Positions 1 to 11,658 of a stretch of DNA of 64,000 nucleotides are shown piece by piece; positions within the stretch are counted from its first letter, which is position 1, and every line of letters begins with the position of its first letter. This DNA comes from Galbula dea. Lineage: Eukaryota; Chordata; Aves; Piciformes; Galbulidae. The translations under genes and the position numbers were made by a program. Location: positions 310,001 to 374,000 of the forward strand of contig VWZX01002696.1 of assembly GCA_013399015.1 (NCBI GenBank), in the 5' to 3' direction. The notes beneath the pieces are model-generated. The model searched no databases and was not told where the DNA came from. It saw nothing but the letters and a program-made list of their open reading frames with translations.

Positions 1-1327
1 AGTAGATGATTAGCAGCACAGGGATTTTTAAACATTACAGCCTCAGTGGATCATGAACTATTGAGCAGTTTGTATGAAATAATTATTTTAGTAAAATTGC
101 CACTAAATACTTTTTCCACATCATATTCATATCATATTAATGAATAGACTGAGGCAGGTGTTCTGTTAGGACATCTGTGGGCAGAGAAGTAGTGGCAGAG
201 TGATCCAAGAAACAGCAACAGTCCTCGCTCACCTAGCACCCAGAATGGGACTGACAACCAAATAAATTAGTGAGGAGCATCTGTTCCTACACACACAGAG
301 TATCTATTCTGTAAAGTAGGATTTCAGTTTCTAGAGCCACCAGTGGTCACCTTTAACTACTGGTATATGTTAGTATTGTATTCTTAAAATCCTGGTGTTT
401 GACAACTGGAATGGAGTGTGACAACTGAAGGTGACTAGTTTTTAAGTGCTGCTGTTATCAAGGGCTGTGTCTACAGTTTGTAAGCACATTTGGACTTCAC
501 ATCCACATATGAATGTTTAAATCCAGAGGGTAGAGTTTTTACTATTGGGAAGCAGTGGACCAGCTCTCAGGCCAGGGTTTTGATGTTATATATTGTGCCA
601 TATGCACTTGAAAGGGAAGTTAGGTCATGACTGTGGGAATAACACAGAGCCAAATACTTAGTTCAAACAAGGGACCACTTTCATTCATAGCCTCTATTTG
701 TAGACATGACAGAGGAAGTGAAAACAATCTCAGTTTCTAATATAAAAGACTTCAAAGATAATGTGACCTCGCATAGAATGTTTAGCTTCTATCTGAAGTG
801 TGCATCACCTATTTTGTGTGGTAGGGCTGTTACACAATGGTGAATTCTCATTTGTAAAGAACTTAGGTATAAGCTTCATGGAAATGATGATTAAGTGTTG
901 GGTGCAAAGCTAATATAGACAGTAGTGACAGGTTTAAAGGCAAGCAGAGACATATTTTTTCAGCATGTTTGTAAAGTTTTGCTTTTTCTACCGCAGGCAA
1001 TCTTTCACTGTTTACCAGAGAAACCAGCAGTGAAAGAGCTGTTCCTGTCCAAGTGTAGTTATAGATAATACTTTGGTTTCAGTGCTGAAGCATGCTTATT
1101 AGTAGAAGAAAATACTCAAGGGCAGAACAAATTTTCTTTGCTTGAGGACACTAGAAACATGTAAATGACTTTGGTCTTTTTTGCTTTGGCATTGTCTTCT
1201 GAAAGCATTTGAGTAATTATTGATGTACTTGCCTGTTAACTAAATTTGAATTGGTACATTGAAAACAGGGCTGGGGTGAATGGGAGAGGGGTGAAAGGTC
1301 TTTTTCTCTGAATCTCTCATTTTGCAG
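1..1327 (+). other. ENTREP2 intron (3' part)
   Basis: No coding exon is visible. A tempting acceptor (tttttctaccgcag near 996) has no usable donor in phase with the next exon, so it is not called. No repeat is recognised. Confidence 0.6.
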
Positions 1328-1918
1328 TTTCTGTTGAAAGCACCTCTCTGATGGTCTCTGAGGCTGTTGGTATCCCAGACCATAGCTACTCTTCTGAAGA
1401 TCTTTGTTCGCTGGAAGTTCAAGGATCTCTCAGTTCTACAGAACTTTCTCCCTACTGTACAACCCCCAAAGGGGCTACAGACCAGCGCTGCAGCACTCTG
1501 CATTACAGTACCCACTGCAGGTTCCACAGAACTCGCTCAGAGGGTTTTCCTAATGAGGATGAGAATTCCCACAGCCAAGCCTCAACAGACAGGTCTCAAG
1601 GACAGGAGAAGACCTGTGCCCATAGCAGGTCCTTGGACTGTTCCTCAGAGAATTTCAGCACCTCAGAAAGAGAACTGCAGAGTTCTGCTCAAGAAAGCAA
1701 TGCCATGCCGCCTTTGAAGCAGAAGAAAATCTGCTGTGCAGACTTCAGCCAGCATCCTGTCCCTTCCCAGACCTCTCCCTGTTTTGGGCCATCAAATATT
1801 TCATCATATGCAAATGGCCATGAGAGTGCTGTCCAGCAACATCACATCACAAAGTACCGAATTTCCAATATTGTCCGATCAACTAGTGACCCTGTGTCAT
1901 GCTCGTCTGACAGAGAAG
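1328..1918 (+). CDS. ENTREP2: ENTREP2 exon: long Ser-rich exon
   Basis: The acceptor is a pyrimidine stretch ending tttgcag at 1321-1327, and the donor is gtaggt from 1919. The exon begins with two bases that finish a split codon, then reads SVESTSLMVSEAVGIPDHSY and onward, ending with KYRISNIVRSTSDPVSCSSD-REG. The Gly codon is split 1/2 with the next exon. The content is low in hydrophobic residues, rich in Ser, Thr and Gln, and has no recognisable fold. Reading through the donor would add 35 residues before a stop at 2023-2025. Confidence 0.85.
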
Positions 1919-4900
1919 GTAGGTGTAGTATAAGGCTGATGGAGCGTGGAGCAAACGAGTGGTGTGGGATTTATGCAGCAGCTGGTGCCAGTGGAAATTA
2001 CATGAAAGGTTCCAGTGAAGGCTGACTTACGTGTGAAGGGTTAAGTTCCATGTGCATTTTCTAGATTTGAAAATTGTTAAGAAGCATGGAAATGGGAAAA
2101 GTGACAGAGTGAAAGAATTTTGCCTTTTCTAAATTGTACCAGCCTTTCAGTAGCGCTCAGAAAACCATTTCTTCAGTAGATGCTCCCACCTCTCTGTTAC
2201 TGTTATATTGAGAAGCTAAACTAAGAACTTGAAAGGTAGCTGGGCTTTGTTTAGGAAAGGATTAACATGCTTCTAATACAGCAGGTTGTGTTGCCTGGAG
2301 GTGATGCTGACTTTGACAGTATTGGTGCATGTCAGAGGCAGAGTGTGACTATGTACAGGCATGTGTGGTGAGAAACTTTGAAGGCCAAAGAAGTGAAAGA
2401 TGAGACACGTGACAAGATGATAAATGGGAAGGAAAGCTTTTGACTGTTGTGGATAAGCGAACTCTGCTATGAATCTCCTTTTAGACAAGGGAAGAACAGA
2501 GGAGACAGTTTGCTGAACAGTGTATCTTCATGCAAATAAATGTTTGCTATCATAGAGAAAGGCTCGATCGAATAATAGCAGGAATGTAAAACTGTCTGAA
2601 CCGTTTGAAAAGTGCAGGCTTTACAAAAGGCTGTGAGCTCTTGAGGGAGATTCAAAAAAGTAACCTGGAGAAGTGGTTTGAAAGGAAAGATTAAAAGCTT
2701 TGTAAGATGTCATAGACTGTGCTGTTTCAGATGGGTTCACTGGGCTTTTTAATGGATCTAGAGGAAGAATCATGTGACTAGCTCAAAATAAGAGTAGACA
2801 AAATCCTGAAATAACTGGTTTCCTTTAGGAAGATGATGTGCTGGTTCTATTCACATTATTCTGTTTCTATGAATTTCAGAGACCTCATACTTAGCTCAAT
2901 AACTGAATGTCTTCTACCTTTAGAAATCTACCCTCAGCATCCTGTCCAGGAAAAGTGAATCTTTAAATCTAGAAGCCTGCAATTATTTAATGAAATTTAC
3001 TCTGCTAGGATATACGTGCTATGAAGCTGTTGTGCTGTAAGTAGAATCCTTTCTACTGTGCTGAAGACGAAGAACAGCCCTTTTGCTTCTGGATCATGCT
3101 CAGCAAGTTTTCAATATTGTGCTCTGTAGGCTGTCGGGAGTGGTGCTTGAGAGAGAGGTTGCTGTAGGCAGCCAAATCTATGTGTTCTAGCTGACTGCTG
3201 GGACACCTGGTAGAACAGACGCTTTGCCTTCATTTTTAACATGTCCTAAATGCATCCATCATCTTCTGGAGAAGTGGCATTATGCAAATTATTTTGACTA
3301 ATTTCTAAGTTCTTACCCCTACATGAGTTGAGGAATGCAAGTTGAACATTACTGAGATGTAACCAGGCTTGGCAAAGATTGTCATAAAGGAGCAGAGATG
3401 GTTCTAGAGATAGTGGTATACACACAGCAGTGGGGGAACAAGAGAAGATATAACTCAAGAGGGAATGTGTTTGTGCTGACCTAGTTCGCTGTGAAGGTTT
3501 TCACATCACTTCCCTTTGCTCTAGTTTTTGTTGTACCTTATTTGTAAGTCATACATACATTGGAAGCAGCACAATTCTAGTAACAAGTCCTGGCTGTTTG
3601 TAGCAGCCCTGCAGCTTATTTTTCCAAAGCTGTGACACACAACTGAAGTTCTTTAGAGTCTGTATAACTTTAAAAAGGCATTTGAACTAGTTTTTTTGTG
3701 ACTGGCTATTGATGTTCACTACAGAATCCTAAAATACATCCACAGGGTTGAACAACAGGCAAAGATAAAGGAAAACAACTGGGTACCATCAACTAACCAT
3801 CTCAGGAGAAAAAGTGTTTGGGTTTTTTTTCAGTAACATACACTTCTTTTGCTGTAACTATGCATCATTAATGCTAACAACTCATGTAAGAGACATACTG
3901 CAGATTTTGGAGAACTTGAGGGGAGGGCAAGCTTCAGACACGTACAGTGGTCATATTGGTAAGTAGGGTTTGGTTTTGTCTTAGGACCCATCTTTCTATT
4001 TTAAGAAAAATTATTAATGTTCTGATTAACTTCCCTGTACAAATCAATGTGAAGAGATTTAGAAGCACAACCTTGAAATTTACTGGATAGAGTTTTGTTA
4101 AATGGGTCTTAAATGTTACTGTGATTGCACTGGACTTGGTTTGGAAAGGAAATCGACACAGGGATGTTGCATGTGTGCAACAGCATAGTGACATAACAAC
4201 AGAGAGATCTAATCGAATAGTAATCTGGGAATTTTACCTATAGCATAGAACTCTGGGCATTTAGGTCAATAAAACACAATTTATGTACTTCAAGCACACC
4301 TTGACATGATGGAGTCTTTATGGTATGTGTAGTTAAAAATTCTCCCATTCATTATTTGCTGCTGAAAGTGAGCTTGTTTATTTGTTTTGAAACATTTGTC
4401 ATTCCTAGTAGAGAAACTGTAGATAAAAGCTTATTTTAATAGGTGCCTTTGTAGTCCCTGGACAATGTAAGTATGGTGAATTCACATACAATCTCTCTAA
4501 CAGGTCACTCTTAAAAAAATTACTTGTAATTTAGTAGCTTGCACATTTTTCTGTCTTTTCCCTGTAAAGTTTATCACAGCAAAGGAGAAAATCAACTTCT
4601 AGCACGGATGTTTGTTACAATAAACTTAATCAGATGTGGTAAGACTATGTGGCTGTATCAGTTAAGTGCCTAAGTACTGCAGTGTCTGTGTTCCAGATAA
4701 CTCAGGATAATGTCTAGTGGTGTAGTTTTGACTGTGCTGCAAGGACATTAAGCAGTATAGTAATAGATTGGAAGACAGAACCTCTGAAGTGTCTCCTCTT
4801 AAGAAGCATGGTATGATTCATAAGTTGCAGTACTTCAGCATAATAAAGCAAATTAAAGCCAGAATAGAAGCTGTCTCTCTTAGTTTCTTACAGATTTTCT

Positions 4901-7900
4901 AGGTTTGTAGCATCTTAACATTTGTCTTCATTTAATTTGTCTTCATTTAACTAGAGAGGATTATACCAGCTTTTCATTATAAACTTTCTCTGAAGATACA
5001 GAAGATGACCTCTCCTAATCTGCCTAGAAGTTCCTAACAGTTTTCAGTCTTGGAAACAGATGTAAACAGCCTTAGCATAAATGTGAGGGGTTATTTCATC
5101 TTGACTGTCAAAAGCTTGAAATCACAAAGACTGCAGTGGTAATTACTGTATGGTGTGATCTCATCATCATTGATCCTTGTGCCAGCATCCCAGAAACTCT
5201 TTCAGAAAGCATCTATGTCCAGAGCTGTTTGTAAATGTTCTATAACCACTTGTTATTGATTGAATCATCAAGAACCATAGTGGTCACCAACCCATGAATT
5301 TAATCAGTGATGCATTTGTCCTGTAAAGAATGAGAATCTGTAAAAAAGGAGGTAGAACTACTGAATAAAATGCTGGTTTTGTAAGAATAAGAGAGATTAA
5401 TCTTTCTTGATTTTCCCATTTTGCAAGACAAACTCTTGTCTGCCAAGGGAATACAGGAAAGTATGAGGTCTGCCCCTAGCAGGGAGCCTTCTGTAGCTTC
5501 AGTGCTTGAGCCTGAAATATTTAGGGTTTGATAGCTGTATAAAAGAGAGGAAACCATTAAGTAAGAACTGTATCTTTATACTTGTATTTATTTAACAGCT
5601 TATAGGACATAGCTGTGTATAGTAGATTCTCTTCATGAATGGACATCTTGAAAGTAGTACTTCTTCTGAGTGATTTCATTCTTTAAAGGAATAAAAGATT
5701 CTCTCTCTTTGGTTCAAGGTGATAATTGTGCCTGGACTCCTATATGTAGCCAGCATCAAGATGCAGGACTATCTCCAGCAACATTAGAAACAGGTGAGGA
5801 ACAGTTTTGTATCATATGTCTTTCCTGTTGTTTTAAAAATAATTAAAAGCTTCTGATAGAGAAACAAGTTCTAGAAGATGAGGGCCAGAAAAATAACAGC
5901 GTACGTATATGTGTACAATGCTGCTGGAACAAGCCTTTGAGTGAAAAGAAATGCTGTAAAGTCTTCTGGTTTAGTTTAGCTTTTTTGCTTCCTCTGTATT
6001 TCTTACTAATGTCTCTTGTATTATTCACTGCTTGTAGTTTTTGAGACCTACAAATAAGTGGATCTTTGCCCTGAAAGCTGGGGGGGCGGGGCCTAAACCA
6101 ATCTAAGTTACATATGTAACAACCAAAATCTGGTGTTTGTCCTTCTCATTAATGTCAACTAAGTCTCTGAAATTAGAGGTAACAAAAATGTCTGTGATTT
6201 GCAAAGTACTTTAATTACCCACCTGCTAATCCTGACTGCAGTCCTTCTTGTCATGGCAAAGAGTCTTATTCTTGACCCCTGGTTAAATTACCCATTTTTT
6301 GCAATGTTTTCTCAATTGTATGTTTTTGTTGTTCTTCAGACAAAACAGACATTTTATGACAAAGTAAAACTTCTGTGACAATATTTGTTTTGCCTTTTTT
6401 CTTTTTTTCCTTTATTTTTTTTAAAATATTACTTTAAAGATCTTCTTCCCCCCTTTTTTTAGTTCCTGTTTCTGGTTCTCATATGGCTGCCTCTGCTTGT
6501 CAGCATTCTTTGAGCAGTTTCCTACCAACTGGAAAACAGAGGGATACAAGGAAAACTGATCTACACCTAAAGCCAAAGGCTTTGCACACAGTCTCAAAGG
6601 AGCGGCCACACTCTTTAGTGGACCTTAAGGCCTATAAAGACACAAAAATTTTAGTGGCAAAATTTTTGGAACATTCAAACTGTAATCTCCCTCCAGAAGT
6701 ACGTCATGTAGTGAACAGTATACGATCAGTAATAAAATCTGATGAGAGACACATGGAAGAAGCCATCTTCAGTGCCAATATTATAGACCAGGTAGGCTAT
6801 TTATGTTCTCAAGATTTGTTCAACCCTGAGAGACAAATGCCCTAGTCAAATGTTTTTACAATTTTAAATAGCTCACTCAATTCCCACAGAAGTTCTTTTA
6901 TCATAATATGGCTTTAGTAAGAAATTATTTGGCAGGCAGCAATGCATTTTATACTGAAGCACTCATAAATGCTTGTAAGATTCTTCATCTGGACCCAATA
7001 GTATTCTAGGAGATCTATAGGGAACTGAATTACACACTGATAATCAGCCTCTCTTATTTCCAGCGTCTTTCTGCACCTGTGACTGTTCCATACATGAATC
7101 TGTGTTTACATAAGGAGGTAACACAGAACTGACTTGGATCTGTTGGTTTTTTAAGGCAAATGTATTTGTACAGCATAAGCTGCTAGCTGAAAAGAATGGG
7201 CAGAAATACAGGCAGGGCCATGAGCTATCAGAACAGAGCACTGTGGTTATCTACTCCTGGCTAGAATGACCCTTCCCATTTTTTAAGAGGAAGAACTGAA
7301 AAACTGTGCTTTTCCAAATGAAGGAATAATGCACCTTCTCATCTTGAGCTGAGAATAAAAGCAACACAAGGCTTGGAAGGAATCTATAAAACAAGAGAAT
7401 TAGTAGTGGGAGCAACATTTATTATCTAATGCACAGTTAATGAAGCATCTTTTTGCAGGAAGAAAGGTGATGAATCACCTCTTGGTAGTCTTGTTACCAG
7501 AATGCTAGCTATAGAAATGAAGTTCCTTTTATGTTGTCAGATTTGAAGAGCAGAATGCAATTAGCACAGACTAACCACATTCAGTTTGCCTGTAGGGTTT
7601 CCACAGAGCCAGACAGACAATTAAGGATACACACTTGGGGGCAGTTTCAGAGATACTGTAATTTCTATGGTAATCATCTGCTCATCCCTAAGTGAAGGAA
7701 ACCGGCTGAGTATGAACATAGGATGTAATAACACTGAAATAGCATGTGAGATAGTTTGATGTGGAGCAGGAAACATACAGCATTTCATAAAGCTTGCTGC
7801 AAGATTTTGCTACCTATGAAGTAGAACAAAGAAGCAGCACTGGAACAGTTACCTCTATAGTCACACAGGTAGAAAGCAGTACTATCATCACACACTTAAT

Positions 7901-8921
7901 ATTGTCAGCATGGAATTACATTTTAACACTTTTATTGCTTCACAAAATGTATCAGTCCTTCAATCTTCATTGTTAGAAAGGTGAAATTTTTTTCTTTAAA
8001 TGAAAAAACCCAGTTTCTCAAAAGTAGTATAAAATTTTTGAGTGTTTATGTAAATCATAAAACCAGAAACTAATGGCCCAATTTTTATCCTGTGTGGATT
8101 TCTTGGATCCAGGGAGACATGTTTTTTTCACAATAAAGAATTAATTTTAGTAGGTTTTTTTTCAGCTAAAAACCACTATTAAATTAGTGAAAAGCATCCC
8201 AGCAATCTACTTAAGAAGTCACAGAATTTTTGGTAAAATAGTTGTGCAATTCAGATTTGTGAAATAGCTTGACAGATGTATTAACACCAAAATGTTTCCC
8301 AGGCTCATAAGGTTTTAGTTCTCTTCCACTCTCAGCAAACCAGTGAAGCATGTCTTTCTCCTGAAAGAAACTGATGAATTTAATTTGCTCCAAAATGACA
8401 TTTGTCAGTCTAAAGGCAGAGGTGGTGTCTCTTTGACAGGTTTCCTTTCTGTTTGTACAGACAGAAACAAACAGGTGTTTGTGCCTCTGTGGATTCCGCA
8501 GACAGTACAGATAGGGAGCCTGGTGCCTCTCAAGCCTGACTGTGCCTGTCCTGTAAGAACAGGAAAAGCAGGAGGGTCTCTGGATGGCTGCATAACTGCA
8601 CATCTACTCTGGGAGAATTCCATGATTAGATAACCTAACTGAAATAATACTCAGGGACTGAACCTTTTCAATGAAAACATTTCTCACCCTGTTTTCCCCA
8701 TTTTTTTCCTTCTCCATTGCTGTCCTTTTAAACAGGTAATTACAAGTTCCCAGCAGAATGTGAATACCTCTAGAAAGCGACTTCAAGAAGATCTTCATCT
8801 TCAGAGCTGTGGTGCTCTAAGCTCTCCAGTTGCCTTCTTACGTAGGTCCCACATCACATGCAGTGTAGAGCGGGACAGGCCTCACAGTTTAATTGGAGTT
8901 TGCCGGGAGACCATCCTTTGA
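1328..8921 (+). CDS. ENTREP2: ENTREP2 (FAM189A1), C-terminal four coding exons; 5' part outside window
   Basis: Four exons (1328-1918, 5719-5793, 6463-6791, 8736-8921) with AG/GT borders join in one frame and give 392 residues ending in a TGA stop. The segment LVAKFLEHSNCNLPPEVRHV followed by NSIRSVIKSDERHMEEAIFS is the conserved C-terminal block that I recognise from the ENTREP/FAM189 family. These are endosomal membrane proteins; the ENTREP1 paralogue is known to recruit and activate the ITCH ubiquitin ligase through PPxY motifs. The human FAM189A1 protein is, from memory, a little over 500 residues, so the missing N-terminus should carry the transmembrane segments. No membrane segment and no PPxY is visible in the part present; it is Ser-, Gln- and Cys-rich and looks largely disordered before the conserved block. 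The neighbour is APBA2 in convergent orientation, as in human, which supports the A1 paralogue. The family assignment is firm; the paralogue choice rests mainly on synteny. Confidence 0.88.
1919..5718 (+). other. ENTREP2 intron
   Basis: A 3.8-kb intron bounded by gtaggt and ag. It holds only short open frames without family resemblance, and one exact tandem duplication at 4921-4950. No CR1 element is recognised. Confidence 0.75.
4921..4950 (+). repeat. 15-bp exact tandem duplication
   Basis: Two perfect head-to-tail copies of tttgtcttcatttaa inside an ENTREP2 intron. It is a simple slippage-type duplication with no sign of function. Confidence 0.9.
5719..5793 (+). CDS. ENTREP2: ENTREP2 exon: 75-nt exon
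   Basis: The acceptor is ctttggttcaag at 5707-5718 and the donor is gtgagg from 5794. The exon starts in phase 1 and encodes DNCAWTPICSQHQDAGLSPA then TLET, leaving one base that joins the next exon as a Val codon. It is too short for ordinary ORF detection. It was found because its phases fit both neighbours exactly, it has no stop in that frame, and both splice borders are present. Confidence 0.78.
5794..6462 (+). other. ENTREP2 intron
   Basis: A 0.67-kb intron bounded by gtgagg and a long T-rich acceptor tract (about 6395-6462). Nothing else is recognised. Confidence 0.75.
6463..6791 (+). CDS. ENTREP2: ENTREP2 exon: conserved C-terminal block
   Basis: The acceptor is a strong polypyrimidine tract ending ag at 6461-6462; the donor is gtaggc from 6792. 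It encodes PVSGSHMAASACQHSLSSFL, a basic linker, then ERPHSLVDLKAYKDTKILVA and the helical block KFLEHSNCNLPPEVRHVVNS / IRSVIKSDERHMEEAIFSAN / IIDQ. This block is the best conserved part of the family seen here and fixes the gene identity. The exon ends in phase 0. Confidence 0.9.
6792..8735 (+). other. ENTREP2 intron
   Basis: A 1.9-kb intron bounded by gtaggc and ag. The overlapping open frames at 8211-8633 on both strands show no family resemblance and are treated as chance. Confidence 0.7.
8736..8921 (+). CDS. ENTREP2: ENTREP2 terminal coding exon
   Basis: The acceptor is tgtccttttaaacag, ending at 8735. There are 61 codons and a TGA at 8919-8921, in phase 0 with the previous exon. It encodes VITSSQQNVNTSRKRLQEDL, HLQSCGALSSPVAFLRRSHI, then a tail RDRPHSLIGVCRETIL. 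The tail repeats the RPHSL core seen in the previous exon (ERPHSLVD). The last four residues ETIL fit the class-I PDZ-ligand pattern (S/T-x-hydrophobic at the C-terminus). Confidence 0.85.
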   Translation, partial: VITSSQQNVNTSRKRLQEDLHLQSCGALSSPVAFLRRSHITCSVERDRPHSLIGVCRETIL

Positions 8922-9325
8922 GAAGACTTGCAGGTATGTTATAACAGCAAAGAAGAAACCAGGACTGGGAGAAATACAAGTAGTGGATGACTTAAAAAGG
9001 AAAAAGGGTCTTCCCTTGGAATTCCACTTTTTATCCAACAGCAGGAGGAGAACACCTATTTTTTTCTGAATGTAAATTTCAGCCTTGATTTTTGCAAAAT
9101 TTTAAGTGATTTATTAGTAAACTCGTAACAAACATTTCCCCAACCAGAAATGTGTTATCTCACTGTACCTGCAGAAATGCTACTGGTGCTGCCTAGCATT
9201 TCTTGGTAGCTATTCCAGAAGCACCAGACACTGGCTGTACAACGGAAGGGTTGTATTTATTTAATGTACCTCAAAGTGTTTTAACTATGATCAGTGTTTT
9301 AATAAAAAGTATTTCTGGACTTTTG
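8922..9325 (+). other. ENTREP2: ENTREP2 3' UTR (approximate end)
   Basis: Non-coding sequence between the stop codon and the first good polyadenylation signal. It contains an AU-rich element core ATTTATTTA at 9255-9263, of the kind linked to mRNA turnover. The end is inferred from the signal at 9301. A longer form reaching a second AATAAA at 9845 is possible. Confidence 0.55.
9301..9306 (+). terminator. ENTREP2 polyadenylation signal AATAAA
   Basis: A canonical AATAAA lies 380 bases after the stop and is followed within 30 bases by the T-rich stretch ttttgctttttcaa, suitable as a downstream element. An alternative AATAAA lies at 9845-9850. Confidence 0.55.
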
Positions 9326-10409
9326 CTTTTTCAACAATTTGATTTGGATAAAATGTAAAGGTGATTCATACACACATCCAGTGCTGCTTCTAATCCATTT
9401 TCCCCGTGTCTTTCAGGCTAACTGATCTGTCCTATTAAAGCTGCTTGCCCCCCAGATATGTTGCCCTCTTAAATGACAGCAACGGCTGAAGTGTGGTTTA
9501 TCTTTGCTTGGTTCTGAATGCTCAAGTTTATTAATGGAGTGGCCTCTGCTATTGAAAGGCAACATTTAAATACTCTGCAAATTGTGACCAAAATATGCAT
9601 TAGGGAAAGAGTCTCTGAAATTCTGCATTTCCCAAAAGCATATTTCTCATACTTTCACAAATGCCAACTGACAGGAAGTTAGATGAATTTTTTTTATCTA
9701 GCAGAGCCTTGAACATGTTTTCCAAAAGAATCATTAATCCAGTGAGTAGTTTAGGCAATTGTATTACTAAAACGTGTCCCTTGTGGTTCTGCTGCATTTC
9801 TGATTTTTCAGCATTGATCTTAAAAAAAAGAAAATCAAAAAGTAAATAAAATCGACACTAATTTGATTACCAGCATAAACACAGGTCATAAACAGCCAGC
9901 AACATCTTCCAGTGCAAGCTTCATCATGGCTCTCAGAGGAAACTGGAAAGGCCTTAAACGAAAGGTTCTCATAAAGAACCTACCACAGATTGATGTTTCA
10001 GGGTTTTAATTTTTTTGCAGAAGTGCTTGTCAGTAGCATTACTTTCCATTAGAGGTTTAATCATATACTGGTTTCATTTGTGTCACTCTGAGCTGGGCAG
10101 ACATCCTGTGAAAAGGTCACAAAGGAACGTAGCTGAAGATGGGTAGTTTAAGTTTTACAGAATCATCCATTTTAATGTATTTTAATTACAGCATGCTTTT
10201 GTATTGATGTGAAGTTACAGTGACATCCAGTGGCAACAAGGTATGCTACTTGAAAGCACCTACTCTCCAGATACTAATGATACAGAAAGTCCTAATTCAA
10301 GAGATTAATTCCTTTCTAAAAAAATAATCCGTGACCTTTGCAACTGCACTTAGATGAAGAATTAAATGATCTTCTACTTGGAGTTTTTTAACCATGTGAA
10401 CTTACACAA
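9326..10409. other. Intergenic spacer between the convergent 3' ends
   Basis: About 1.1 kb between the inferred poly(A) sites of ENTREP2 and APBA2. It is AT-rich with no coding potential and no repeat recognised. An alternative ENTREP2 poly(A) signal at 9845 would shorten the spacer to about 0.55 kb. Confidence 0.55.
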
Positions 10410-11658
10410 CAAACAAAATAAGCAAGCTTTCTTTATTATTTCAGGTTTATTAGTAGTAGTAGCTTAATTCTTTCCTAAGGTCAGTTGCATGCAACACACT
10501 ACTCCTTGAAGTATGGTCATCTAAAGCTCTTTAGTTACTGCATGGTAAGGCTTCTTAAGTCACAGTGTATTTTCTTCAAGGCCTTGGCCAAAAGAAAAAA
10601 AATCTTGACAAAAAGTTACACTAATGAACATTTATCTCATAAGGAATACAGCTTTACTACCAAGATTTTTATCTACACATATCCTAATACTGCTGATGGT
10701 GCTAGGTTATTTGTCAAAACAATTTACAATCCGAACACATTGCCTTAGGAATAAGAATGCTTTATAAAAGACAGAAACAGGTAAGCATGGCTTTCCCATT
10801 TTGAGCTAATATAAACAAAAAGGTAATATATGCAAAAATTGAAGAAAACCTCCCCCAGCCCAACACATACATTACAGAACCTGTGCAATAAGTTATTCAT
10901 GAAATAACTCTGTTAAATCATAAAAATCACAAGCATTAAAAATAAATATGTATCTAAATAAATATTTTGATTTTAATCTTGTGGCAATTATTCTTTATTT
11001 AGCATATGAAACACTTGTTACATATTTATGTTCACACCTTGCCAAACAGGTTACACTTGTCATAACAATACCGAGTACTACAGTGGTTTTCTTTACATTA
11101 GAATCTAAAAGTTTTAACTGCACACATTCCTTTCCACTGAAATACCATCTATTCAGCACCAGTTTTAAACTTCTGCAAAGCCACCAGTATTGGACCACTT
11201 TAGGGGACTGGGATTTTTTTTTTTTTTTAACTGAGGCAGCCACACCTTCTTTTAACTGCATCTCTTTGCCATTTCCTGCAGTCTCATTCATCAAAGATTC
11301 ACATTCACCATGTTATCAAACTAGACAGACATACATACATCACTCCACATAAAGGTTACAAATAAATATGCTTTTAGTTTTATGAGAAAAGAGTTTAGAA
11401 GATGCTGCAAAATACTTAAATGTTTTACAAATATTTTTGTCAGTGATTACTGTCCGTGAGCATCCTTCTCATCACTTTTTTGGCAAAGAAATAAAAAGGA
11501 AGGAGAGAAAAGGCAGAGACACCTGTCCGTTCCTTGTTTCAGAGTCCTCAAGTCAGCTTCAAAGCCTTTCATTTATAGAAAATACAAAATTCTCTTCAGC
11601 TGTAAGGGCTTCAGCTTTGATGGAATCATTTCTTTCTTTTGCTGTTAAGAGTCGCATG
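10410..11658 (-). other. APBA2: APBA2 3' UTR (approximate end)
   Basis: AT-rich, non-coding sequence from the stop to the inferred poly(A) site. It includes an A15 tract in transcript sense (11228-11214) that could prime oligo-dT internally, and an internal AATAAA in transcript sense at 10999-10994 that could give a shorter form. Confidence 0.6.
10432..10437 (-). terminator. APBA2 distal polyadenylation signal AATAAA
   Basis: Reading the minus strand, AATAAAG is followed about 20 bases on by the GU-rich stretch tattttgtttgttgtgtaag, a good downstream element. Cleavage is expected near 10405-10420. The proximal alternative is at 10994-10999. Confidence 0.6.

Noticed and set aside
980..1060. 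Possible additional ENTREP2 exon after the acceptor-like tttttctaccgcag
   Set aside because: No donor in a phase compatible with the next exon could be found, and the translated sequence has no family resemblance that I recognise.
1919..2025. Extension of the ENTREP2 1328-1918 exon to a stop at 2023-2025
   Set aside because: A good donor gtaggt lies at 1919 and the phase-matched downstream exons continue the protein, so the extension is read as intron.
8211..8633. Overlapping open frames of 130 and 96 residues on opposite strands
   Set aside because: No family resemblance, located inside an ENTREP2 intron just before its last exon; treated as chance.
10948..11352. Open frame of 134 residues on the plus strand
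   Set aside because: It lies antisense to the APBA2 3' UTR, has low-complexity content (a Phe run from poly-T) and no recognisable domain.
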